Source: an uncultured Clostridia bacterium (GTDB lineage Bacteria > Bacillota > Clostridia > Christensenellales > UBA1242). Taken from it: a stretch of DNA of 6,326 bases. Location of the stretch: positions 1-6,326 of the forward strand of contig CAOJFR010000042.1 in the NCBI GenBank assembly GCA_948434855.1, given 5' to 3'. Position numbers and translations under genes: made by a program. Shown here one piece after another: positions 1-5,859 of the stretch; position 1 is the stretch's first letter; each line of letters begins with the position of its first letter. The notes under the pieces were generated by a model that saw nothing but the letters and a program-made list of their open reading frames with translations, had not been told where the DNA came from and made no database searches.

Positions 1-76
1 ATTTGATAAAAAAATATTAATAGAAAATTCTCAGGTTAAAGAAACAAAATCTTCAAAAATCAATAAAAAACATTAA
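1..76 (+). CDS. possible C-terminal tail of a truncated upstream gene
   Basis: One + strand frame, with its first full codon at position 2, stays open for 24 codons from the window edge and ends at TAA 74-76. The other two forward frames hit stops almost at once. The predicted tail is polar and basic, ending in SSKINKKH, which would suit the C-terminus of a cytosolic or membrane protein. The product cannot be identified from this fragment. In DNA this AT-rich a 24-codon open frame can arise by chance, so this is only a candidate. The next gene starts 72 bp downstream. Confidence 0.35.
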   Translation, partial: FDKKILIENSQVKETKSSKINKKH

Positions 77-148
77 AATTTTATTAATTTTTACATATTT
101 TTCCATAAATAGCAAATAATAATAGTAGAAACTTAAAAGGAGAGTAAT

Positions 149-292
149 ATGAAAAAATCAACTGAAACAACAAAGAACATGACTAAGGACAAGGTAAAAA
201 ACTGTTCTGCAAAAAAGTCAACTAAAGCTATTAAAGATAGTTGCGGTTCAAAGTCTGGTTGCACAGGCAAAAAGTGTAAATCAAGCAAATAA
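149..292 (+). CDS. 47-residue Cys- and Lys-rich small protein, unrecognised
   Basis: This short open frame runs from ATG 149 to TAA 290-292 and encodes 47 residues. It has a clear ribosome binding site, AGGAG at 138-142, six bases before the ATG, and strong hairpins right after the stop, so it looks like a complete small gene. The product has 15 Lys, no Arg, only three acidic residues and four Cys (19, 32, 38 and 43, spaced C-x12-C-x5-C-x4-C). It has no hydrophobic stretch that could be a signal peptide or membrane helix. KKST occurs twice, 20 residues apart (2-5 and 22-25), hinting at an internal duplication. I do not recognise the family. It lacks the six-Cys spacing of SCIFF-type peptides, and no maturation enzyme is nearby. 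Metal or nucleic-acid binding would suit the composition, but that is inference. No convincing -10/-35 pair was found; TTTACA at 90-95 is a weak -35 candidate. Confidence 0.72.
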   Translation: MKKSTETTKNMTKDKVKNCSAKKSTKAIKDSCGSKSGCTGKKCKSSK

Positions 293-293
293 C

Positions 294-317
294 AAAAGAC
301 TTATCCCCATGAGTCTT
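294..317 (-). terminator. hairpin A, candidate terminator for uppP
   Basis: AAGACTTAT (296-304) and ATGAGTCTT (309-317) form a 9-bp stem around a CCCC loop. Read as + strand RNA the pairing is complete, with one U-G wobble. Read as - strand RNA that pair becomes a C-A mismatch, leaving six pairs below it, and the stem is followed by a U-rich run (UUUUGUUAUUU). It lies about 30 bp past the uppP stop, so it is the best candidate to end that transcript. It could also be a 3' stabilising hairpin for the + strand small gene. Confidence 0.45.
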
Positions 318-345
318 ACACCACTAAACTTAGTGGTGTTTTTTT
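318..345 (+). terminator. hairpin B, intrinsic terminator of the small Cys-rich gene
   Basis: ACACCACTA (318-326) and TAGTGGTGT (331-339) pair perfectly over nine bases with the loop AACT, followed by seven T residues (339-345). This is a textbook intrinsic terminator for + strand transcription from the small gene. It begins at the base after hairpin A ends, and its T-run overlaps the uppP stop codon (344-346). On the - strand it has no U-run directly after the stem. Confidence 0.85.
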
Positions 346-1123
346 ATGTAAAACTCAAAACAATGGCAATCACACCAACCAAAAGCAAATAAATTGCAAA
401 ATAATTAAATTTTCTATTTTTCAACATTTTTAATGTAATTTTCAAAGAAATAACTGATACAAAAAAAGTAAACACAAAAGCAAACACACACATTAATGGA
501 CTAATCATTTCAAAAACGCCAGAAAAGTCATCAATCTTAATAAGTTCAAAAATAAATCCGCCTAAAATTATAGGTAAAGACAGCAAAAAGCTAAATTCTG
601 CAGACTGAGAGTCATCATTTCCACATAAAAGCAGTGCAGAAATTGTGCTTCCAGACCTAGATATTCCAGGCAAAACTGCAAACCCCTGAACCAATCCAAC
701 AACACAAGCACTTTTATATGAAATTTCACCAACCTTAATAACTGATGCTTTTTTCTGAAACTTATATGCACTAAATAACAATATTGCTGTCAAAATAAAG
801 CAGAATCCATAAATTTTACTAACATATTTATCAACATCAAAAATTTCATAAGAAAAAGCAAATACTAAGGTGATTAGTGTAGAAACAATAAGTTTGTATG
901 TTAATGGTTGAAAAGGCTTTTTAATCAAGTTCCAAATAATTTTTCTATAAACAATAACAACTGCAAGCAATGTTGCAAGATGCAAAAATAGGTTTAACAA
1001 AAGTAAATTGCCACTAATTTGAAAAATATTTTCAAACAAAAGTAAATGTCCACTACTTGAAACTGGCAAAAATTCAGTAAGCCCCTGAATTAAACATAAA
1101 ATAATCAAAACCCAAAATTTCAT
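344..1123 (-). CDS. uppP: undecaprenyl-diphosphate phosphatase (BacA/UppP family)
   Basis: This integral membrane enzyme removes a phosphate from undecaprenyl diphosphate, regenerating the lipid carrier for peptidoglycan and other envelope polymers; in this family it is also linked to bacitracin resistance. The 259-residue product is slightly shorter than the usual 265-275 and is hydrophobic throughout. Both family signatures are intact: QGLTEFLPVSSSGHL at 13-27, with Glu17, the Ser run 22-24 and His26, and PGISRSGSTI at 152-161, with Arg156. The conserved AEFSFLLSLP segment lies at 175-184. The start is fixed, because an in-frame TAA sits only nine bases upstream of the ATG and the next possible starts would lose the first catalytic motif. 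There is no Shine-Dalgarno before this ATG. The gene diverges from the flavin-fold gene and converges on the small Cys-rich gene. Confidence 0.96.
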   Translation of the reverse strand: MKFWVLIILCLIQGLTEFLPVSSSGHLLLFENIFQISGNLLLLNLFLHLATLLAVVIVYRKIIWNLIKKPFQPLTYKLIVSTLITLVFAFSYEIFDVDKYVSKIYGFCFILTAILLFSAYKFQKKASVIKVGEISYKSACVVGLVQGFAVLPGISRSGSTISALLLCGNDDSQSAEFSFLLSLPIILGGFIFELIKIDDFSGVFEMISPLMCVFAFVFTFFVSVISLKITLKMLKNRKFNYFAIYLLLVGVIAIVLSFT

Positions 1124-1128
1124 ATTTA

Positions 1129-1134
1129 ATTATA
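1129..1134 (-). promoter_or_regulatory. TATAAT -10 element, possibly for leaderless uppP mRNA
   Basis: On the - strand a perfect TATAAT occupies 1134-1129 and ends only five bases before the uppP ATG (1123-1121). Transcription starting about seven bases past the -10 would begin at or near the A of the ATG, giving a leaderless message, which fits the missing Shine-Dalgarno. The region 16-18 bp upstream (around 1152-1158) does not resemble TTGACA, so the call rests on the -10 alone and could be chance in AT-rich DNA. Confidence 0.35.
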
Positions 1135-1165
1135 CTTTTAAATGTTATTATTTATGCTTTTATGC

Positions 1166-1194
1166 TTTATTTTTTTTAATTTTTGTTCTATAAT
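1166..1194 (+). promoter_or_regulatory. promoter of the flavin-fold gene and ychF
   Basis: A perfect TATAAT at 1189-1194 is preceded, after a 17-bp spacer, by TTTATT at 1166-1171, a weak match to TTGACA. Transcription would start near 1201, leaving a leader of about 22 bases with the AGGAG site. The -10 position suits the gene at 1224; the -35 is poor. Confidence 0.5.
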
Positions 1195-1213
1195 CTAAAC
1201 ATAAATTGTTCAT

Positions 1214-1218
1214 AGGAG
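1214..1218 (+). promoter_or_regulatory. ribosome binding site that sets the GTG 1224 start
   Basis: AGGAG at 1214-1218 lies five bases before GTG 1224. The 10-base block AGGAGAAATT here (1214-1223) recurs exactly at 1694-1703, before the ychF ATG. A longer reading from TTG 1206 would place this site inside the coding region, so the GTG is preferred. Confidence 0.8.
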
Positions 1219-1223
1219 AAATT

Positions 1224-1694
1224 GTGGAATATTTGCAAGCTTACGAAAAGATTTTTAAAATAATAAATTCGTCAAAACTTGCAGTGGTTGCAACCGCAAA
1301 CAAAAAAGGCATTGTTGCAGCAAGTCAAGTTTGCATAGTTTGTGACGACAATAATATATATTTCCAAACAGACAAAAGTTTTGAAAAAATTCAAAATATA
1401 AAAGAAAATTCAAATATTTCACTAAATATTGGAGCATTAAGCTTAAAAGGAAAAGCAGAAATTATTGGACATCCAACTCTTCATCCAAAAATAGTTGAAA
1501 AATTTAAAATAAATCATCCAAAAACCTATGAGTGTTACACTAATCTCCCAAATGAAATATTAGTCAAAATAAATTTGACTGAAGCAAAGCTTTGGGGCAT
1601 AGATTCATCAAAAACAAATAATAAAAATGAATCAATATTAGTTTTAGATTTTATTAACAAAAAAATAAACACAATAATATGCGATAAAATGTAA
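1224..1694 (+). CDS. pyridoxamine-5'-phosphate-oxidase-like flavin-fold protein
   Basis: The predicted product is 156 residues, starting at GTG 1224. The open frame extends upstream to TTG 1206, but those six codons contain the ribosome binding site. Its N-terminal half resembles the split-barrel fold of the putative pyridoxamine-phosphate-oxidase family. There is a strand LAVVATANKKG (19-29), then AASQVCIVCDDNNIYFQT (32-49) in the position of the family's second and third strands. The helix SFEKIQNIKENSNISLNI (52-69) is the typical 'K-x-x-N-I-x-x-N-P-x-V' region, followed by KGKAEIIG (75-82). Proteins of this fold bind FMN, F420 or haem, or have lost the cofactor. No specific substrate can be assigned, and true PdxH (about 200 residues or more) is unlikely at this length. 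The C-terminal third is less familiar. The stop lies 10 bp before ychF, so the two genes are probably cotranscribed. Confidence 0.78.
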   Translation: MEYLQAYEKIFKIINSSKLAVVATANKKGIVAASQVCIVCDDNNIYFQTDKSFEKIQNIKENSNISLNIGALSLKGKAEIIGHPTLHPKIVEKFKINHPKTYECYTNLPNEILVKINLTEAKLWGIDSSKTNNKNESILVLDFINKKINTIICDKM

Positions 1695-1704
1695 GGAGAA
1701 ATTT

Positions 1705-2808
1705 ATGGAACTTGGAGTAGTAGGACTACCAAATGTAGGAAAAAGTACACTTTTTAATGCAATAACAAAGGTTGGAGCAGATGTTGCAAACTATCCATTT
1801 TGCACAATAGAGCCAAATGTAGGAATTGTTCCCGTGCCAGATGAAAGATTAACTGTGCTCGGAAAAATGTATAACACTCAAAAAATCACACCAGCAGTTT
1901 TAAAATTTGTTGATATTGCCGGGCTTGTCAAAGGAGCATCTCATGGCGAAGGTCTTGGAAACAAATTTTTGGGAGCAATAAGAGAGTGTGATGCCATTGT
2001 TCATGTTGTTAGATGCTTTAATGATTCTAACATAACTCACGTAGATGGTTCAGTTGACCCAATAAGAGATATAGAAACCATCAACACCGAGCTTGCACTT
2101 GCAGATCTAGACACAGTTAAAACAAAACAAGAAAAAACTGAAAAGTTAGCAAAACAAGGCAACAAAGAAGCTCAATCTGAGCTTATATTCTTAAATAAAC
2201 TCTTAAGCTTTCTAAATGAAGGAAAACCCGCAAGGCTTGCAATAACAAATGATGATGAAAAAAAACTTGCAAACTCATACTTTCTTTTAACAACAAAACC
2301 AGTTATTTATGCTTGCAACATTTCAGAAGAAGATATTTCAAAGGAAGAAGACTCTCTTGAATATGTAAAAAAGGTCAAACTATTCGCAAAAACAGAAAAT
2401 TCACAAGTTTTGGTAGTTTGTGCAAAAATTGAACAAGAACTTTCAGAGCTTTCAGACGATGAAAAACAAATGTTTTTAGAAGAGCTTGGGCTAAAATCAA
2501 GTGGTCTTGAAAAAGTAATTAAGCTAGGATATGAAACACTTGGTGAAATTTCATATTTAACTGCAGGAGAAAAAGAAGTCCGTGCATGGACAATAATCAA
2601 AGGAACAAAAGCCCCAGGTGCTGCTGGAAAAATCCATACAGATTTTGAAAGAGGATTTATCAAAGCAGATGTTGTTTCATATGAAAACCTTGTTCATTAT
2701 GGTGGCTATAATCAAGCAAAAGAAGCCGGCAAGGTTCGCAGCGAAGGTAAAGAATATGTTGTTCAAGATGGCGACGTAATTCTTTTTAAATTTAATTTAT
2801 CAAAATAA
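1705..2808 (+). CDS. ychF: ribosome-associated ATPase of the YchF/OLA1 family
   Basis: YchF is a cytosolic P-loop protein of the Obg branch that binds the ribosome and, unusually for the branch, prefers ATP; it has been linked to translation control and stress responses. The 367 residues match the usual length of about 363. The P-loop GLPNVGKST is at 7-15 and the switch region NYPFCTIEPN at 29-38. G3 is DIAGL at 70-74, followed by VKGASHGEGLGNKFL, and His112 matches the conserved histidine important for hydrolysis. The G4 motif is NISE (205-208), the NxxE form that explains ATP preference, and G5 is CAKIE (239-243). The C-terminal TGS domain, about 283-366, holds the hallmark stretch AAGKIHTDFERGFIKA and ends in DGDVILFKF. 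AAGGAG at 1693-1698 overlaps the preceding stop and sits six bases from the ATG. It is the second gene of a pair and ends inside a terminator stem. Confidence 0.97.
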   Translation: MELGVVGLPNVGKSTLFNAITKVGADVANYPFCTIEPNVGIVPVPDERLTVLGKMYNTQKITPAVLKFVDIAGLVKGASHGEGLGNKFLGAIRECDAIVHVVRCFNDSNITHVDGSVDPIRDIETINTELALADLDTVKTKQEKTEKLAKQGNKEAQSELIFLNKLLSFLNEGKPARLAITNDDEKKLANSYFLLTTKPVIYACNISEEDISKEEDSLEYVKKVKLFAKTENSQVLVVCAKIEQELSELSDDEKQMFLEELGLKSSGLEKVIKLGYETLGEISYLTAGEKEVRAWTIIKGTKAPGAAGKIHTDFERGFIKADVVSYENLVHYGGYNQAKEAGKVRSEGKEYVVQDGDVILFKFNLSK

Positions 2809-2833
2809 AAAGAGAGGTTATCCTCTCTTTTTT
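2807..2833. terminator. bidirectional terminator between ychF and the ftsH-linked gene
   Basis: AAAAAGAGAGG (2807-2817) pairs with CCTCTCTTTTT (2822-2832) through 11 perfect base pairs around a TTAT loop. The T-run at 2828-2833 serves + strand transcripts from ychF, and the A-run at 2807-2811 becomes a U-run for - strand transcripts. The ychF stop (2806-2808) and the opposing stop (2834-2832) both overlap the stem ends, so one hairpin serves two converging operons with no spare sequence. Confidence 0.9.
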
Positions 2834-3425
2834 ATAAAGACTTTATATATCTCAATAATTCTTTAGCATTTCCTCTCAAAATTATAGGTGTGCAATTTTT
2901 ATATTGGTCTTCACGACCCTCTCCATTGGTCATTGCACTATAAACCACAATTTCATTAAACTTGCTTTCGTCTGGAATGATAATTATTAAACTAAAAAAT
3001 GGAATAACCCTTGGTGTTCCATTTTCATAAACAACCAAGTTTTTCTCTGATTTATACATAATTTCAATTGAAACATTTTCTTTTTTCATTGTTGAATCAT
3101 AGGTTGCATAGTTTTCAGAGTCATATTCAATCTTATAATTAAGATTTTTATTGCTTGTTGCAAGTTGAAATAAAGATAATGTTGTCATTTTAGATAATCT
3201 ATTCAAAATATCATTATATGCTTTTTTATCCTCATCGCTCAATTTTTCGTTGTCTTTTTCATAGGTCTTTCCATTTAAGGACTGAAGAGACTTATTATAA
3301 ACAATCAAAAAATCTGGCTCTTGAATAGCAAAACCAATATTTTTCTTTATCCCAGTTAAAACTCCAAGCAAAACAACAACAAATGCGAGAATAACTGCAG
3401 ATACACTCACAAATATTTTTTTCAT
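2832..3425 (-). CDS. unrecognised membrane-anchored protein downstream of ftsH
   Basis: The product has 197 residues. After Lys2-Lys3 comes a strongly hydrophobic segment (4-26), then KK and a polar remainder. This looks like a signal anchor or signal peptide with about 170 residues outside the membrane. There is no lipobox, and the only Cys is residue 178. The polar part mixes a charged, probably helical region (about 50-80) with strand-like stretches, such as NVSIEIMYKSEKNLVVYENG (117-136), a very hydrophobic strand FFSLIIIIP (143-151), and TPIILRGNAKELLRYIKSL at the end. I recognise no motif or family. AAGGAA (3436-3431) lies five bases before the ATG. The gene starts 20 bp after the ftsH stop on the same strand and has no promoter of its own that I can see, so it is probably cotranscribed with ftsH. 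A role tied to FtsH is possible from position only. Confidence 0.85.
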   Translation of the reverse strand: MKKIFVSVSAVILAFVVVLLGVLTGIKKNIGFAIQEPDFLIVYNKSLQSLNGKTYEKDNEKLSDEDKKAYNDILNRLSKMTTLSLFQLATSNKNLNYKIEYDSENYATYDSTMKKENVSIEIMYKSEKNLVVYENGTPRVIPFFSLIIIIPDESKFNEIVVYSAMTNGEGREDQYKNCTPIILRGNAKELLRYIKSL

Positions 3426-3445
3426 ATTTTTTCCTTATTTATTAG

Positions 3446-5686
3446 CTATTTTTCATCATTTTCAGTTCCGGCAGATTTTTGAGTCTGACTCTTGTTTGTT
3501 TTAGAACCAGCTGTTGCAGTTTTTGATCCAGCAGCTTTAGATTTTTTAGAAACAGAAGATGTAGAAGTTTTTGACTTGGTTGTATTAGAAGTTTTCTTTA
3601 CAGAAGTTTTATTATTTTCAGCTTTAACAGTTGTTTCTTTAACTTCAGTTTCATTCTTTTGATTATTTTCAGAATTTTGTTTCATTCTGTTTTCAGCTGT
3701 CTTCAAAAGTTCATCAACCAAATTTGTTTCAGAATTATTTTTTTCAGAATTTTCGTTATTTTGTATATTTTGTGTATCTTTTTCTTGTTTTTCTACTTTT
3801 TTATCTTTACTTTCAATATATTTAATAACATCTTTCTTACTTTTTCCAGCAATAATCATATCAACTTCTTCAGCATAAATAGTTTCTTTCTCAATCAAAA
3901 CATCAGCCATTGTCAAAAGCACATTTTTGTTTTTAGTTAAAATCCTTTCTGTTTCCTTATAGCAAGAATCAATTATCTTTTTAATCTCAGAATCAATCTT
4001 GGCAGCTTGGTCTTCACTATAAGGCATTCTTTCTTGATAAGATTTTCCAATAAACACTTCATCTTCGCTACCAGAATAAACCATGCCAAGTGTTTCGCTC
4101 ATGCCCCATTCAGTAACCATTCGTCTAGCAATGTTTGTTGCTCGTTTAAGGTCATTTGATGCACCAGTTGAAATATCGCCAATATAAAGTTTTTCAGCAA
4201 CAATACCCCCTAGGAGCATTTGTATTTTACTTAACAATTTCTTTTTAAAGTAAACAGTGCTATCATCATCAGTTGAAAGGGTATATCCACCAGCTCCGCC
4301 TCTAGGAATAATTGAAACTTCATGAACTGGCGACTTCTCTTTAGATAGTTTACTTATAAGTGCGTGTCCAGATTCATGAACAGCTGTATCATATTTATCT
4401 TTTTCATCAATAACTCTACTGCGCTTTTGAGGTCCAAGAGTAACTTTCATAATAGATTTTTGAATATCCTCTTCGCAAATCTCTTTTCTGTTGTCTTTTG
4501 CAACCAAAATTGCTGCTTCATTTAAAAGGTTTTCAATTTCTGCACCAGTAAAGCCAGCCGTTATTCTTGCAATAGTCTTAAAGTCAACATCCTTAGATAG
4601 TGGTTTATTCTTTGCATGAACTTTCAAAATTTCTTCTCTGCCTTTAACATCCGGAACATTAATATTAACACGTCTATCAAATCTTCCAGGTCTAAGAAGT
4701 GCAGGATCAAGAATATCAACCCTGTTTGTTGCTGCCATAACAATTATGCCTTCATTATCTTCAAATCCATCCATTTGCACAAGAAGTTGGTTAAGCGTTT
4801 GTTCTCTTTCATCATTTCCACCACCAAGTCCTGCACCACGTTGTCTACCAACAGCATCAATTTCATCAATAAAAATAATACAAGGCTTTGCTTTTTTAGC
4901 AGTTTCAAATAAATCACGAACACGAGAAGCACCAACACCAACAAACAATTCCATAAAGTCTGAGCCAGAAATTGTAAAGAATGGAACACCTGCTTCGCCA
5001 GCAACTGCCTTTGCTAAAAGTGTTTTACCAGTTCCAGGAGGTCCAACAAGCAACACTCCTTTAGGAATTTTAGCACCAAGGTCAACATATTTCTTAGGAT
5101 TTTTCAAAAAGTCAACAACATCTTCAAGTTCTTCTTTTTCCTCATCCTCGCCAGCAACATCTGAAAATTTAGTTTTACTTGGATAAACTCTTGCCTTATT
5201 CTTAACAAAATCAAAACTTTTATTGTTTGCACCCTTAACTTGTCTTATAACAAAAACAATCATAATAATAAGTGTTGCAACCATTAAAATAGGATATAAT
5301 ATATTTAGAACCGAAATTGTTGTAGGGTTTCCAGTCTTAACTGAAGGAAGTTTAGCAGTTCCATCCTTGTCAGCAAGCTTATCATTTTCAATTCTCTCTA
5401 AAATCTTATCCCCAACATTATTGCTGTTATAAAACCAGTGAGCATCACCATTTTCATAATAAACCTGAATCCTGTTCTGGTTAACATAAACTTTTTCAAT
5501 ATTTCCGCTCTCATATTGACCTAAATAGTCAGTATATTCAATTTCTGTTCCTCTGGCATTTTTTGTTACAAGCCAAAAAACCAAAGATAAAACCAACAAA
5601 ATTGAAATACAAATAACAATATTTCTAATCAAAGAGCCTTTTTGTTGTTTAATTCTAATTTCTCTGTTTTTTTCTTCTTCATTCAT
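3446..5686 (-). CDS. ftsH: ATP-dependent membrane zinc metalloprotease FtsH
   Basis: FtsH is a membrane-bound hexameric AAA+ protease that unfolds and degrades misassembled membrane proteins and some regulators. In this 746-residue product a cytosolic N-terminus is followed by a membrane helix (about 22-42), an external domain and a second helix (about 126-148). The AAA module has Walker A GPPGTGKT (215-222), the pore motif FVG (248-250), Walker B with Asp274-Glu275, and the second region of homology with arginine fingers Arg332 and Arg335. The protease site is HESGH (437-441) with Asp512 as the third zinc ligand. All catalytic residues are present. It is about 100 residues longer than E. coli or B. 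subtilis FtsH because of a polar tail from about residue 626. I start at ATG 5686, not the in-frame TTG five codons upstream, because TTGGAGG is the ribosome binding site. It is the only gene here ending in TAG. Confidence 0.98.
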   Translation of the reverse strand: MNEEEKNREIRIKQQKGSLIRNIVICISILLVLSLVFWLVTKNARGTEIEYTDYLGQYESGNIEKVYVNQNRIQVYYENGDAHWFYNSNNVGDKILERIENDKLADKDGTAKLPSVKTGNPTTISVLNILYPILMVATLIIMIVFVIRQVKGANNKSFDFVKNKARVYPSKTKFSDVAGEDEEKEELEDVVDFLKNPKKYVDLGAKIPKGVLLVGPPGTGKTLLAKAVAGEAGVPFFTISGSDFMELFVGVGASRVRDLFETAKKAKPCIIFIDEIDAVGRQRGAGLGGGNDEREQTLNQLLVQMDGFEDNEGIIVMAATNRVDILDPALLRPGRFDRRVNINVPDVKGREEILKVHAKNKPLSKDVDFKTIARITAGFTGAEIENLLNEAAILVAKDNRKEICEEDIQKSIMKVTLGPQKRSRVIDEKDKYDTAVHESGHALISKLSKEKSPVHEVSIIPRGGAGGYTLSTDDDSTVYFKKKLLSKIQMLLGGIVAEKLYIGDISTGASNDLKRATNIARRMVTEWGMSETLGMVYSGSEDEVFIGKSYQERMPYSEDQAAKIDSEIKKIIDSCYKETERILTKNKNVLLTMADVLIEKETIYAEEVDMIIAGKSKKDVIKYIESKDKKVEKQEKDTQNIQNNENSEKNNSETNLVDELLKTAENRMKQNSENNQKNETEVKETTVKAENNKTSVKKTSNTTKSKTSTSSVSKKSKAAGSKTATAGSKTNKSQTQKSAGTENDEK

Positions 5687-5694
5687 TTTGTTTG

Positions 5695-5699
5695 CCTCC
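5695..5699 (-). promoter_or_regulatory. ribosome binding site that sets the ftsH ATG start
   Basis: On the - strand GGAGG occupies 5699-5695, eight bases before ATG 5686-5684. The in-frame TTG at 5701-5699 overlaps this site and is therefore rejected as the start. Confidence 0.88.
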
Positions 5700-5714
5700 A
5701 ATTATACAATATAC

Positions 5715-5743
5715 ATTCTATCAAATTATATGCTTTTTATCAA
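5715..5743 (-). promoter_or_regulatory. promoter of ftsH
   Basis: On the - strand TTGATA (5743-5738) and TAGAAT (5720-5715) are separated by exactly 17 bp, and each matches the sigma-70/SigA consensus at five of six bases. The expected start near 5708 gives a leader of about 22 bases carrying the GGAGG site. A second TATAAT (5730-5725) lies inside the spacer and lacks a good -35. I see no CIRCE-type inverted repeat. Confidence 0.65.
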
Positions 5744-5813
5744 ACTTTTTTATCATTAAAATTTATAAGTACTAAAATTTAAATAAAAAATCTAATTTTT
5801 TTTGTCATAAAAA

Positions 5814-5842
5814 TGGACTATTTTATTTAAGTATTATATAAT
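5814..5842 (+). promoter_or_regulatory. promoter of the CvpA-like gene
   Basis: TGGACT (5814-5819, four of six consensus bases) and a perfect TATAAT (5837-5842) are spaced by 17 bp. The predicted start, near 5848-5850, falls just before or at the AGGAG site, so the leader would be only about 10-12 bases. It is back-to-back with the ftsH promoter; the roughly 70 bp between them is AT-rich and shows no clear operator. Confidence 0.55.
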
Positions 5843-5859
5843 ATAGTCAGGAGATATCA

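Noticed and set aside
72..92. AT-only inverted repeat ATTAA/TTAAT followed by a T-run
   Set aside because: The stem is five A-T pairs only, too weak for a terminator, and such repeats are expected by chance in DNA this AT-rich.
2307..2663. Open frame of 118 codons on the - strand opposite ychF
   Set aside because: It is antisense to the conserved C-terminal part of YchF, has Ser/Phe-rich shadow composition, and no initiation signal.
3659..3760. Repeated TTCAGAATT motifs on the + strand
   Set aside because: They encode the Asn-Ser-Glu repeats of the FtsH tail on the - strand, so low-complexity coding explains them better than a separate DNA repeat or binding-site array.
4746..5186. Open frame of 146 codons on the + strand opposite ftsH
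   Set aside because: It lies antisense to the conserved ATPase domain of FtsH, has no ribosome binding site and gives a Ser/Pro-rich low-sense product. It is a shadow of codon bias.
5701..5859. Search for CIRCE or another heat-shock operator upstream of ftsH
   Set aside because: No TTAGCACTC-N9-GAGTGCTAA-like repeat or other convincing inverted repeat was found in the divergent region.
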